Source of the DNA: Nematopogon swammerdamellus | Lineage: Eukaryota > Arthropoda > Insecta > Lepidoptera > Adelidae | Assembly (NCBI GenBank): GCA_946902875.1 | Contig: OX336345.1 | Coordinates: 7,501 to 71,500 of the forward strand | Length of the DNA: 64,000 nt | Reading direction: 5' to 3' | Shown here: piece by piece, positions 35,201 to 41,462 of the stretch | Layout: every line of letters begins with the position of its first letter | Numbering within the stretch: position 1 is the stretch's first letter | Position numbers and translations under genes: made by a program | The notes under the pieces: model-generated | What the model saw: the letters and a program-made list of their open reading frames with translations, nothing else | What the model was told of the DNA's origin: nothing | The model's database searches: none

Positions 35201-38200
35201 TGTTTCCGAACTAGCTGGCTGTGTCCGAGGTCGAAGCCTCAGGCGCAGCCAATATCACCCCCGAGGAGGTGCCAGTCCGGCTTGGAGGTGGACTAATGTC
35301 GCTGGGGAAAGGCTATTTACCCGCGATTTGAAGATCCGTGGATTGTAGGAGTGGGGAAAGATATTCCCCGGAAGCCCGTTCCACACCTTTGCAGTGCGGC
35401 ACAAGAACGATTTAGAGAATCGTGCCGTTCGAAGTACTCGTCTGTCCACTACAAAGGGGTGTTCCGCGAGAGTATGGCGGGTTTGGCGAAGGCGAACAGG
35501 AGGAGGAGGGATAAGGGAAGCAATTTCGTCAGAGCAGCGGCCATAGTAGTACCGATAAAACAGGCTCAATGACCCAACGATACGTCTGTGTTTTAGAGGT
35601 TGAAGGTCCTTTGTGAGTACAGAGTCGCCAATGAGGCGAATGGCTCGTCGTTGGATAGAATCCAAGGCTGAAAGAAGGTACTCAGGGGAACCCTCCCAAA
35701 GATGACTGCAATATTCCATCACCGGTCTTACTTGTGCTTTATAGAGTGTAAGCAATTGGACCGGTGTGAAAAATCGCCGACATCGGTAGAGTATCCCTAA
35801 TTTTCGAGATGCTAGTTTCGCCTTGGATTCTATGAACGATCGAAATCCAACGTCCCTGGACACCTCTATACCCAGGACGCCCAGACTACCATCATTGGGG
35901 ACTTGGCTGCTCTGGAAAGTTGCTTGGAGTGGAAACGGATCAGCCTTAGTAGAGAAGGCACAGGCTTGCGTCTTAGCTACGTTGAAGTTGACCAAGTTCT
36001 CCTTCCCCCATGAGGATACTTTATCGAGAACCAGGTCAACCCGAGCAACAGTTTCGCGTCTCGCGTTTGCTGCTGACGCCTCTCTACCCTTCCAGTCTTT
36101 GATGAACCCTTCGTGCACCGTGCTGTCGTCCGCGTAGCAATGTATTTCGCCGAGCGAGAGCATGTCGTTAATAAATAATAGAAACAGCGTAGGCGACAGC
36201 ACGGATCCTTGTGGAACACCAGCATTGATTGAGTAATCGGCCGAGCATGCACCATCAAGGGTGACAAAGATCGACCGATTGCTCAAAAAGCTGGAGATCC
36301 AAGTGCACAGTTTTGTAGGGACACCGTAGGCCGGAAGCTTGCTTAGGAGTCCCCGGTGCCAGACGCGATCGAATGCTTTGGATATATCCAAAGCGACCGC
36401 CAGCGATTCCCCAAAACCATCGAGTCTTTCAGCCCACAAGTGCGTGACGTACGCTAGAAGATCTCCAGTCGACCTTTGCTTGCGGAAGCCGTATTGCTTA
36501 TCGTCGAGGAGTTTATAGTCTTCTAGGTACGTCAGGAGCGCTGAGTTGACAATACGCTCCATAACCTTACTCAAGAGTGAGGTTATCGCAATAGGGCGAT
36601 AGTTCGATGGGTTCGCTGGGTCCCCCTTCTTGGGGACCGGCTGGACCGAAGCTCTTTTCCAGCAAGAAGGCATTGAACCGGAGGAATAGGAGCGTTTTTA
36701 TCCATCATACGCCCGCAATGGGGCAATGAAGAGGGGTTGGCGCCCAGGTCGTCCATGTTTGAGTTGGATGCGAAAAGGCGTGCAAAGATATTCGCCTTTT
36801 CCTTCGCGAGTATAGCGAGCGAGCCATCCGGACGTTCCAGCGGAGGTGTAGCAGGACGGCAGAAATTCCGACCGATGGATTTGGCGAGAGACCAGAAGGC
36901 GCGGCTACCCGAAGGGCTACGCGCAAGTTTCGCGCCAATTACACGGTCGTGCCTGAATTTGGCCAAGTTTTGCGTTCGTTTGCAGGACCTAGCAGCGACG
37001 TTGAGCTCTCGCCTGTTCTCGACAGACCTATTCTGCAGCCATTTCCTGTAAGCCTGGTTCTTTGCGTCAATAGCCAGTCTGCATTGACGATCAAGACACA
37101 AGAAAAGATCCCAGAGCAAGAAAGTCAATCACAAAGTTAACAAAAATACAAACCTCTTTTACTCATAGTCATCTACACAAGAAAAGATCCCAGAGCAAGA
37201 AAGTCAATAACAAACTTAACAAAAATACAAACCTCTTTACTCATTGTCATCTACACAAGAAAAGATCCCAGAGCAAGAAAGTCAATAACAAACTTAACAA
37301 AAATACAAACCTCTTTTACTCATTGTCATCTACACAAGAAAAGATCCCAGAGCAAGAAAGTCAATAACAAACTTAACAAAAATACAAACCTCTTTTACTC
37401 ATTGTCATCTACACAAGAAAAGATCCCAGAGCAAGAAAGTCAATAACAAACTTAACAAAAATACAAAAACAAATAACAATCAAAATTAACAATTGAAACA
37501 AAGAAACGCAAACTTGTAAACCCGTGTGGGCGTGCAGACCGTACAAACAACAGTTTGTTCTGTCAGTTTGACAGTTCGTAGAATCCTATTCTTATTTTAA
37601 ATCATGTTGTACATCATTCCCGAAAAAGTATGTTCTCGATCAATTTCACAATACAACTACTTGACAAGGCGTCTCAAGTGTGCTGAGCGAGCGAGCATAG
37701 ATCGTTAGTGTGCAGAGCACATGGACAAAATATACTGGACCGATCATACATAGGCGAGCGGGAGTAACCACGCACGGGCGCCAGGCTCACTGACTGCCTG
37801 AACTGCATCTCGCTCACTCACGAAGGCACTCAATCGCCTTATCTCTTTCTCCTCTTTAAGTGTGTGTAGGTGAATTCGTAGACGATGAAATAAATACTGT
37901 GCGACTGCGTGATCGACAGAGATGGAAAAACATCGCATACGCAACGTCCCCGCTCCCTCGCCATCTTCTTACCCCTTTCGCGGCGACCCCGGTTCGCTTT
38001 GTTGACGACGTTAATGATAGGTCCAGTATATTTCGTCCATGGCAGAGCACATCGCCCCCAGACACCTATAAGTATTGGTACGAACTGTGTGCTTGTTTGT
38101 GTATAACTAACCAGCTATCCTCTCATATCCCTAAATACGCAAGTGACGAGTGTTATTGCATTCATATAATGAGGTGGTTTTTAATGGGATCTGTTGAATA

Positions 38201-39031
38201 TATGTATTGGTGATTGATCACAATAATATAGCATGTGAAGGCACGCACACTTGTTCACCCACAGTGAACATGTTTCACCACGCTTGCGTTCGCGCTCTAC
38301 ACATTCTATACATACGCACGCACGCCTATTGTTCTCACAACATGCCACAAAATAAATGACACCTCGGGGTCTTCCGAGTCGAACTGTCGCTCGCCAAACT
38401 AAACTGTCCGGTAGATATGTAAGTAATACGCTAATAATGTTGCTACTTTGTATGGTAGGTAACAGAAATGGATAGCACAGAGATGCAACAAGAGCATGCC
38501 GGCTGTTCGTTGTGGAGATGTAGTGCGGTGCGAGCAGAGACGGCCTAGGGCGGCCACTCTGCGGCTGCTGCTGGAAGCAGTGAGCGCAGGCACACAATAG
38601 AAAGGTGCTGCCGGCTGGCTACGCGTGTTCGTTCAACGTGCGGCTGTGGTGAGCGCGGTGGCGACGCGGCCATTTACGCGGACAAAATAATTTAGCTATG
38701 ACGAAAAGATAAATATTGCCGTAAAACTTATCAAAAATATTTTTTGCTATAGCTGTAAAAATAAAACCACTGAGAAATAAAATATTTCTTGCAGGTAGAA
38801 CCGAACGCAATTCTGATTGTCGTCTAGTCTGTGGTACAACTTCACATTTGTACCTGCGCTGTAAACTCTGCAGAAAGGGGCGGCTGGTACTAAACGGCCT
38901 AGGGCGGCCAAGGTTGCTGGTCCGCCTCGGGCTGCGAGCATAGAAATAAAGCGAGTGGTTTCTTCAAAAGCAGTGAGAGAAATATTCCGTACCGTCTTGC
39001 TATTCACCATTCTGATCTCAAAGCCCTCCAT
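3022..39031 (-). CDS. SMYD5: SMYD5 orthologue, SET-MYND protein-lysine methyltransferase (7 exons)
   Basis: SAM-dependent lysine methyltransferase; vertebrate SMYD5 is reported to methylate histone H4K20 and a ribosomal protein. Coding exons on the minus strand are 38993-39031, 29949-30076, 27031-27267, 16899-17136, 13724-13901, 9376-9590 and 3022-3147. Every junction is GT/AG with matching phase, and the exons total 1161 nt (386 aa plus stop), close to the roughly 418 aa human protein. The order is SET N-terminal GKGLFAT, MYND zinc finger split between exons 2 and 3, helical insert with [16 protein letters not shown] motif, SET core NHSCAPNA and ISYLD, post-SET CSCDKC, then an acidic tail. 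No frame break was found. Introns of 3.0-9.9 kb carry satellites and transposons. Exon finding is by eye and family resemblance; 5' and 3' UTRs are not defined. Confidence 0.92.
3657..3735 (+). repeat. (TCATC/TCACT)n microsatellite
   Basis: About 80 bp of TCTCATCTCA-type pentamers, inside the outer Helitron and abutting the 5' end of the inner one. Confidence 0.85.
4225..4550 (+). repeat. Purine (GGGAGA-rich) tract
   Basis: About 325 bp almost entirely of G and A on the plus strand. The long proline/serine reading frames on the minus strand are products of this composition, not genes. Similar tracts occur at 48090-48300 and 58590-58945. Confidence 0.9.
4640..5330 (+). repeat. 69-bp tandem array with a CGGCCTTCGGCCTCG core
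   Basis: Nine to ten units of about 69 bp, each with GAACGCAGCTCGGCC, the near-palindrome GGCCTTCGGCC and a TTACTTACTTTCTTCGA half. The same array recurs in the inverted Helitron pair at 45606-46995. Confidence 0.9.
5497..5719 (-). mobile_element. MITE with 22-bp terminal inverted repeats and a tRNA-like core
   Basis: TGCAAAGCCGAAAATAAAGA at the left end is matched by its complement at 5698-5719. Inside, on the minus strand, a B-box-like GGTTCAAATCC (about 5534-5550) sits in a T-arm-like palindrome CCAGG..CCTGG. The superfamily is not clear. Confidence 0.5.
5720..6443. other. SMYD5 intron 6 sequence, no clear feature
   Basis: Mixed-composition intronic DNA. An A-rich run at 5948-5980 followed by LINE-tail-like sequence may be an old retroelement 3' end on the minus strand, but nothing codes. 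A short inverted pair (TATGTTGTG and CACAACATA) lies at 6358 and 6431. Confidence 0.4.
6446..7404. mobile_element. Fold-back transposon with long inverted arms
   Basis: The outer ends are ACAGGGTGTTCGGCACATCG and its complement CGATGTGCCGAACAGCCTGT, flanked by TA on both sides. Most of the element is two diverged inverted arms (about 6446-6900 and 6960-7404) around a short centre. No transposase. A TA target suggests a Tc1/mariner-like or similar family. A second copy lies at 10098-12458. Confidence 0.65.
7405..9040. other. Unclassified repeat-like region in SMYD5 intron 6
   Basis: Between about 7600 and 8870 the GC content rises above the flanks and the text looks like old transposon UTR, with no long open frame and no recognisable domain on either strand. 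I cannot classify it. Confidence 0.35.
9041..9484 (-). repeat. 222-bp tandem duplication covering the 3' half of SMYD5 exon 6
   Basis: 9041-9262 and 9263-9484 are nearly identical. Each contains intron sequence, a splice donor and the 3' half of exon 6. The copy at 9263-9484 is continuous with the full exon; the other holds only an orphan half-exon (9154-9262) with a donor but no acceptor. Confidence 0.9.
9154..9262 (-). pseudogene. Orphan duplicated half of SMYD5 exon 6
   Basis: Repeats the coding sequence for the ISYLD-to-SRHSRQK part of the SET domain with its donor site, but lacks the 5' half and acceptor. It should be spliced out as intron unless a cryptic acceptor is used. Confidence 0.85.
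9376..9590 (-). CDS. SMYD5: SMYD5 exon 6 (SET core)
   Basis: Encodes residues 274-345, including the SET signature NHSCAPNA (cofactor pocket), then [15 protein letters not shown] with the catalytic-site tyrosine, and SRHSRQK. The acceptor is ATTACAG at 9591-9593 and the donor AAG/GTTCTC. It enters in phase 1 (a GAA codon split from exon 5) and leaves in phase 0. Lengths and motifs match the family closely. Confidence 0.92.
9600..10097. other. SMYD5 intron 5, no clear feature
   Basis: AT-leaning intronic DNA without a recognisable gene, RNA or transposon end. Confidence 0.4.
10556..10976 (+). mobile_element. 5S-rRNA-like SINE with poly(A) tail
   Basis: Contains a segment (about 10643-10672) resembling the 3' promoter region of animal 5S rRNA (GGATGGGTGACCG), a B-box-like GGTTCGGATTCC, a conserved tail module (CTAGGTGGTAGGGTTTATCC) and ends in about 27 A. 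A second copy is at 34651-34825. The left boundary is approximate. Confidence 0.6.
11367..12264. mobile_element. Inverted-repeat DNA transposon with 8-bp target duplication
   Basis: CTGATACA flanks both sides (11359-11366 and 12265-12272). Arms of about 100 bp begin CCTTTGTTCGGT and contain repeated ACAGATTCGTG words; the right arm is the complement. Eight-bp duplications fit hAT elements. Non-coding. Contains a 16-bp tandem (TTTCAAATCGTCAGAC-like, about 11597-11680, five copies) and a truncated SINE. Confidence 0.6.
11855..12013 (-). mobile_element. 3' half of a tRNA-type SINE
   Basis: Complement of the 3' half of the SINE at 19917-20215, including the poly(A) (T-run at 11855-11864) and the AATCCGGTATGGG box. 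The tRNA head is missing. Confidence 0.75.
12521..13584 (+). mobile_element. hAT-like non-autonomous element, copy 1
   Basis: Flanked by ATAATAAC on both sides (12513-12520 and 13585-13592). Terminal inverted repeats ACATCGGAATCCGCGGGGCA at the left and its complement at 13561-13580. AT-rich interior with internal repeats and no transposase. Copy 2 (25730-26765) is in the opposite orientation. Confidence 0.8.
13724..13901 (-). CDS. SMYD5: SMYD5 exon 5
   Basis: Encodes residues 215-273: FLTPDGF, the hallmark [10 protein letters not shown], then a helix with [17 protein letters not shown]. These are the most SMYD5-specific motifs in the window. Acceptor TTTTGCAG, donor GAAG/GTCCGT, entering phase 0 and leaving phase 1. 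Confidence 0.92.
14030..14615 (-). mobile_element. LINE 3' fragment (R2/Dong-type endonuclease family), copy 1
   Basis: Near-identical to the 3' 580 bp of copy 2, directly next to it in the same orientation. Encodes part of the C-terminal domain ([11 protein letters not shown]) with a short frame. The junction with copy 2 falls at a shared CCATC, suggesting unequal exchange or a tandem duplication. Confidence 0.65.
14616..15656 (-). mobile_element. LINE C-terminal fragment with CCHC and restriction-like endonuclease, copy 2
   Basis: A 300-residue frame (15639-14737) carries a cysteine/histidine knuckle ([15 protein letters not shown]) followed by a PD-(D/E)XK-like block (RPDIL, then VELTVPWE), the arrangement of R2/R4/Dong/NeSL-type retrotransposons. 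No reverse transcriptase is present. The 5' edge (CTCAGGAGGACATGG on the minus strand) is the same as in copy 3. The exact clade is inferred. Confidence 0.6.
15716..15800 (+). mobile_element. LINE 3' tail with AATAAATAAATAAA
   Basis: ATCAGCTTTAAGCTGCTAGTG followed by AAATA repeats. It is the complement of a stretch at 30235-30285, which belongs to a CR1-like LINE 3' end. Confidence 0.5.
15856..16745 (+). repeat. 25-bp minisatellite, about 35 copies
   Basis: Unit TGCCGCCTAGGAGCGTCTGC plus AGTGT. Units differ mainly at one position (GCCTAGG versus GACTAGG) and GT/TT variants, in a higher-order order that repeats roughly every 100-150 bp. It ends with an inverted half unit (CTCCTAGTCGGCA). Lies in SMYD5 intron 4. 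Confidence 0.95.
16899..17136 (-). CDS. SMYD5: SMYD5 exon 4
   Basis: Encodes residues 135-214: [10 protein letters not shown], then helices containing [19 protein letters not shown] and [14 protein letters not shown] and HKLLG are conserved in SMYD5 proteins. Acceptor GTTGCAG, donor CAG/GTTCCT. It completes an AA|G lysine codon from exon 3 and ends in phase 0. Confidence 0.9.
17238..18465 (+). mobile_element. Mariner transposon, defective
   Basis: TA target duplication at 17236-17237 and 18466-18467, ends CGAGGGTGGATCCAAA and its complement. A degraded transposase frame (about 17420-18420) keeps HQDNARVH and [13 protein letters not shown], placing the last two catalytic aspartates 34 residues apart (D34D, mariner type). 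Several frameshifts and stops break it. Lies in SMYD5 intron 3. Confidence 0.88.
18956..19013. repeat. Perfect 58-bp palindrome
   Basis: 29-bp arms meet at GTTG|CAAC with no spacer. In sibling copies the second arm is absent and about 14 bp of normal LINE sequence is found instead, so an inverted duplication replaced them. Confidence 0.95.
19710..19767. repeat. Near-perfect hairpin with GCGC-rich stem
   Basis: Arms of about 26 bp (GATGGCGCGCGCGCATACAC and complement) around a 6-nt loop. A second hairpin (TTTCATAACACGCCA arms) lies 45 bp upstream. Confidence 0.9.
19917..20215 (+). mobile_element. tRNA-derived SINE, apparently full length
   Basis: Pol III A box TGGCCGAGTGG and B box GGTTCGAATCC lie in the first 70 bp, followed by a unique body and an A tail. 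Flanked by GACAGACGGACGGA on both sides (19897-19910 and 20216-20229), within a GACA microsatellite. Confidence 0.85.
20330..20395 (-). mobile_element. tRNA-like SINE head
   Basis: On the minus strand: A-box-like TAGCTCAATGGTATATGA and B box GGTTCGAATCTC, with tRNA-like spacing but no clean acceptor stem. More likely a SINE head than a functional tRNA gene. Confidence 0.45.
24719..25550. other. SMYD5 intron 3, repeat remnants
   Basis: 24770-24890 is rich in ACCGTAC/GTACGG words and ends TTTGGCAACACTG, a hAT-like terminus with no visible partner. 25180-25500 resembles interspersed repeat (AGCTGGTCTGATGATGGAG). No coding signal. Confidence 0.4.
25555..26905. mobile_element. Fold-back repeat hosting a hAT-like element
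   Basis: Inverted arms (25555-25690 and about 26795-26905) share AAAACCGACTTCCAAAAAA and CACCGCCTTCAACTC. The hAT-like copy 2 sits between them with its own target duplication. Confidence 0.6.
25730..26765 (-). mobile_element. hAT-like non-autonomous element, copy 2
   Basis: ATGATATC duplicated at 25722-25729 and 26766-26773; ends ACATCGGAATCCGCGGGGCA and complement. Same interior as 12521-13584 but inverted. Confidence 0.82.
27031..27267 (-). CDS. SMYD5: SMYD5 exon 3 (MYND finger)
   Basis: Encodes residues 56-134: [14 protein letters not shown], then the cysteine cluster of the MYND zinc finger ([15 protein letters not shown], and HTLLC), then PLAQLLDTW. It completes an AG|A arginine codon from exon 2. 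Acceptor TTTACAG; donor AA/GTTAGC. MYND fingers bind zinc and mediate protein contacts. Confidence 0.92.
27420..27770 (+). mobile_element. CR1/Rex1-like LINE 3' end
   Basis: Plus strand encodes the C-terminal RT-associated motif [21 protein letters not shown], then after a 30-bp insertion that repeats [18 protein letters not shown], a stop and an AATAAATAAATAAA tail. Confidence 0.7.
27775..28755 (+). repeat. 113-bp satellite, about nine copies
   Basis: Period 113 bp, marked by GATGCCTTAGTCCGCAGC at 27795, 27908, 28021 and on to 28699. Two subtypes alternate (AAGCTACTTCACCAG versus GAGCTCCTCCACCTG). A related single sequence (ACCGGTACACGTAATCT) lies at 27315 beside exon 3. Lies in SMYD5 intron 2. 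Confidence 0.95.
28756..29380. other. SMYD5 intron 2, no clear feature
   Basis: Unique-looking intronic sequence; nothing recognised. Confidence 0.4.
29381..29744 (+). mobile_element. Non-autonomous Helitron
   Basis: TCAATACTAATAATAAATC at the 5' end preceded by A; GCCAAAAGCTAG at the 3' end followed by T. The body matches 3320-3660 and 47455-47754 in reverse orientation. Confidence 0.75.
29949..30076 (-). CDS. SMYD5: SMYD5 exon 2
   Basis: Encodes residues 14-56: [14 protein letters not shown] (start of the SET fold), [24 protein letters not shown] (first MYND cysteines). Acceptor TGTTTCAG, donor ATGAG/GTACTT. Phase 0 in, phase 2 out. Confidence 0.93.
30225..30600 (-). mobile_element. CR1/Rex1-like LINE 3' end
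   Basis: Minus strand encodes [18 protein letters not shown], then NSFKNRLD and a stop (about 30540-30400), followed by a 3' UTR that shares CTAGCAGCTTAAAGCTGATG with 15716-15800 and a (TAATAA)n tail. Confidence 0.7.
30718..30982. mobile_element. Harbinger-like MITE
   Basis: TAA on both sides (30715-30717 and 30983-30985); ends AGCCGCGTACAGA and complement. GC-rich interior with many GCGAGCGAG words. Three-bp TAA/TTA targets are typical of PIF/Harbinger. Reading frames here are composition artefacts. Confidence 0.7.
31038..31612. repeat. Long inverted repeat (about 275-bp arms, 21-bp loop)
   Basis: Arms 31038-31316 and 31338-31612 are nearly perfect complements, including AAGTGCCCTTTGGCATCCGA and its mirror, around a 21-bp AT-rich centre. 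Transcription of SMYD5 intron 1 would place the whole hairpin in the pre-mRNA. Confidence 0.92.
31740..31925 (+). repeat. Two diverged copies of a roughly 85-bp repeat
   Basis: CGCTAACGACGTATAATTTT...GACTTGGGTGG repeated once with about 20% change, just before the 130-bp satellite. Confidence 0.7.
31960..33705 (+). repeat. 130-bp satellite, about 13 copies
   Basis: Exact 130-bp period; core words CATCAGACCCTCGTCACCAA and AACTCGAGGGGGTTACTAGT. Copies differ by few bases, so the array is young or homogenised. It produces repeated 77-residue minus-strand frames that are not genes. Lies in SMYD5 intron 1. Confidence 0.95.
33706..34060 (-). other. Possible transposon 3' coding remnant
   Basis: On the minus strand about 34040-33950 encodes a short acidic stretch ([13 protein letters not shown], then a stop), resembling acidic transposase or gag tails. 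Nothing else supports it. Confidence 0.2.
34255..34470 (+). mobile_element. LINE/SINE 3' end with (TTCTA)n tail
   Basis: GTGATAAGTCCGCCTTTGCA, then GTGCAATAAAGGATTTCTAT and five or six TTCTA units. A related 3' end lies in reverse at 48594-48735. Probably RTE-type, but no coding part remains. Confidence 0.5.
34651..34825 (+). mobile_element. 5S-rRNA-like SINE, second copy
   Basis: Starts with a tRNA-like GGTAGCTCAGTGGT, then GGGGCGCGGTCAGTACTTAA (34703-34722) and ATGGGTGACCG (34722-34732), which closely follow the internal promoter half of animal 5S rRNA, then a GTTTCGGATTCC box and the CTAC/GTGGTAGGG tail module. The 3' end is truncated. Confidence 0.65.
34983..35179 (+). repeat. 79-bp tandem array, left part
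   Basis: Two to three copies of a 79-bp unit containing ACACAAGAAAAGATCCCAGA. The array resumes at 37096 after a LINE insertion. Confidence 0.9.
35180..37095 (-). mobile_element. CR1-like LINE, 5'-truncated, with poly(A)
   Basis: Minus-strand frame 36673-35255 (472 residues) holds a reverse transcriptase: [39 protein letters not shown], then a C-terminal QRRAIRLIG and [11 protein letters not shown] further frame (37095-36700) upstream is in another phase, so a frameshift lies near 36660-36690. No endonuclease is present. The T-run at 35179-35198 is its poly(A). Inserted within the 79-bp array. Confidence 0.88.
37096..37467 (+). repeat. 79-bp tandem array, right part
   Basis: About five more copies of the 79-bp unit (GATCCCAGAGCAAG at 37107, 37185, 37264, 37343, 37422). 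Confidence 0.92.
37720..38041. mobile_element. hAT-like MITE
   Basis: GCAGAGCA on both sides (37712-37719 and 38042-38049). Ends CATGGACAAAATATACTGG and CCAGTATATTTCGTCCATG. Non-coding. Confidence 0.75.
38993..39031 (-). CDS. SMYD5: SMYD5 exon 1 (start codon)
   Basis: Encodes [13 protein letters not shown], matching the short N-terminal beta strand before GKGLFAT in the family. ATG at 39031-39029; donor ACG/GTACGG in phase 0 fits exon 2 exactly. Short, so support comes from phase, position and similarity together. An upstream non-coding exon cannot be excluded. Confidence 0.8.
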
Positions 39032-39842
39032 CTTCAGGGTAAAATAGAATATGGTTTGTATTGTACAATGAAAGTGAAACCAGTGAAAAAAAAATCACAG
39101 CACGGGTACCCTCTGCGGCACGGGCGGCGGCGGCGGCGCCGGCGGCGGCGGGATGGGCATTGGCAATCACAGATTACCAGGCTGTGCTGTGGGCACGCAA
39201 CGCACGCCGCACGATCCAAGTATCATCCAAAGAGGATTTAATGGTATCATCCATCAATCAAATGTTTTTTTTTTTTTTGTGTTTATAACCTTTTTTTTTT
39301 TTTTTTTTTTTTTCCCTTTTTTGGGATAGGCCTCTTCTCCGGCGCTGCGGGAAGAGGCAACCTAAATCGCTATTGAAAATAAATTCTTTTCGTGAAGTTA
39401 AATTTTTTTATTTTTGGCCCCAGTTTTGATTTCTAATAGCAATGTTTTGTGGTTTTTGTGGCTATACGGTCACACTATCTTTGCCTTTCCGTAGAAAAAA
39501 AAAGTTAACGTTACTACAAAGAGACTTTTGATTTGCCTCCCAAAAAAAGGGTTAGATGACAGCGGCGGCGATGTTAGCGATGTTGCCATGTCCCACCCAT
39601 ATTTAATGTCGTTAAATCAAAATTTGTGATATAACTAAGCTTCCAACCATGGATGGAGGCGTATAACACAATGTGCGATTTAAATAAGCTTCCAAAAATG
39701 TAAGTGCATTCGGAAAGGTTTCCAAAAAATTGGAAACCTTTCCAATAAACTTCCAAATGTAGATAGGGTTCCATTAATTTTGGAAGTTGAAAGAGTCCCA
39801 ACCCAACGCGGCGCGCGGCGCGGCCTTGGTCGAGCGAGCCGC
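39032..39842. other. SMYD5 upstream region
   Basis: Contains a CGG/GGC trinucleotide run (about 39117-39152), a T-run (39290-39314) and the phrase GGAAACCTTTCC repeats near 39720. No clear promoter element could be assigned. Confidence 0.4.
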
Positions 39843-40158
39843 GGAAAAATAAACGGAAAAATTAGATGAAAAACGCCGAAAGGAAAGAATTATCGCGATA
39901 GACATTAAATTGAATTTTTTTTAAATGTTTAAAGCTGAATATCTTGAGCAGCGGAGGCGGTGGGAGTCGGGTACCCGGTCGGCGCGGCGACGTGACGTCA
40001 CAGCTGATTCACATTATTTTATTTATCTGTGTTCACAATTTGCTTAGAGAGCACTCAAGATATTCAAATTTAAACATTTTTAAAAAATTCAATTTAATGC
40101 CTATAGCGATGATTCTTTCGGCGTTTTTCATCTAATTTTTCGGTTTATTTTTTCCGCC
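39843..40158. mobile_element. Fold-back MITE with roughly 100-bp arms
   Basis: Arms 39843-39940 and 40045-40158 are complements (GATGAAAAACGCCGAAAG and mirror) around a GC-rich centre with CGACGTGACGTCAC. Confidence 0.8.
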
Positions 40159-40299
40159 ATTAAAATTGTAATGCTCATCTTCCCTATTATTTCTACCCTC
40201 GGAAAGAAACAAAGAATCATGACAATACTATCTGTCAGGACTTCAGGACGAGTGGCTCGGTATCACTATCTGATTACTCTCGCTCACAGCTGTGACGTC

Positions 40300-40545
40300 A
40301 TAGAGCCGAAACCGAATCAAGGGAATTCGATATTCGTTTGTTCGTTTGTGAGTTCGTGGCTCAGGGATGAGGGTCTAGAACTAGTAGTTTTATGACCATG
40401 GGTTCGAATCCCACCAAGTCTTTTTGGTTTTTTTTTGCTTTTTTTTCTTTTTGAAGCAATGTTACGGTGTTTAAATTATTTTAGGGTGTTTAGTTTTTTT
40501 TATAACCACCTAAGAATTATTTTCGGAAATACAAACTTGTAACAA
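40300..40545 (+). mobile_element. tRNA-derived SINE
   Basis: A-box-like GTGGCTCAGGGATGAGGGT and B box GGGTTCGAATCCC (about 40401-40414), then a body with TTTTAGGGTGTTTAG. The same body is inverted at 49696-49905. Confidence 0.65.
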
Positions 40546-40613
40546 AAACGACATGCACCCAATGACGTATCATGTATTCTACTCTTTGCATGCACCGCCT
40601 CAACATTAGGTTA

Positions 40614-40753
40614 GGGCCGGAACACATAACCGCGTTGCGGCGCCGCGCCGCTAAAATCGGCAGCTTATTGCTTATTTCTATTAGATATTCTGTGACATTA
40701 CTGCCGATTTTAGCGGCGGCGCGGCGCCGCAACGCGGTTATGTGTTCCGGCCC
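40614..40753. mobile_element. Harbinger-like MITE, almost fully palindromic
   Basis: TTA on both sides; 52-bp inverted ends beginning GGGCCGGAACACATAACCGC with a GCGGCGCCGCGCCGC core. The total is only 140 bp, so it folds into one long hairpin. Confidence 0.85.
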
Positions 40754-41462
40754 TTAGTAGCGACGCATCTTCTTTATATTAACCCTGGTAATTTTTTTTT
40801 TTGAACCACTACCAAAACAGTTTGTATATTTCCGAAAATAAAAATTTCTTAGGAGGACAACTGTCAGTGAGAGTACAGACCGCGCGCGAGCTCCGAGGAA
40901 GTTTAAGAAATGTTGACGTAATAACCTAGCGCAGTGATTTAGTCGATATTACGTTATCGATATTAATTTTCTCCCTGTTCTCTTTGCTCGTGCTCGCAAT
41001 TTCTTCTTCATCCATATGTCTATTTGTACACACAAAATGGAGTTCGGTAATAAATAACGAATTAACATGTGATTGACTAATACGCGCGCATATTACGAAT
41101 ACGGCATCGATAAGCGAGCTCTCGCGTCAAGGCCAACACTCGTACTTGGAGCGCGCGGGGTGTGAAGCGACGGTCGGGAGGGGCGCACACCCACCCGCTT
41201 CCCCAGCCCCCGATTCCTCGGAGCTCTAGTGATCCCTCGTGAGTGATCCCGATCCACTCGTCTGTCAGGTTTGCTTTGCTCAAACGAATTAATAATCTGT
41301 GTAAAAAAAAAGTTAACTGTTGCTGTTACTACTACATAAGTTACTCTATGGTTACTACAAAGAGTCACTCATACTCACTCATGTCTGCCTGCCTGTTTGT
41401 CTCTTGAGTTGAGTAGTATTATATTATATTCTTTGGTCTCTTGTCTACTCAGTACTCACTCG

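Noticed and set aside
38181..38597. 138-residue minus-strand frame upstream of exon 2 in SMYD5 intron 1
   Set aside because: No domain, no splice support, and frame content looks random.
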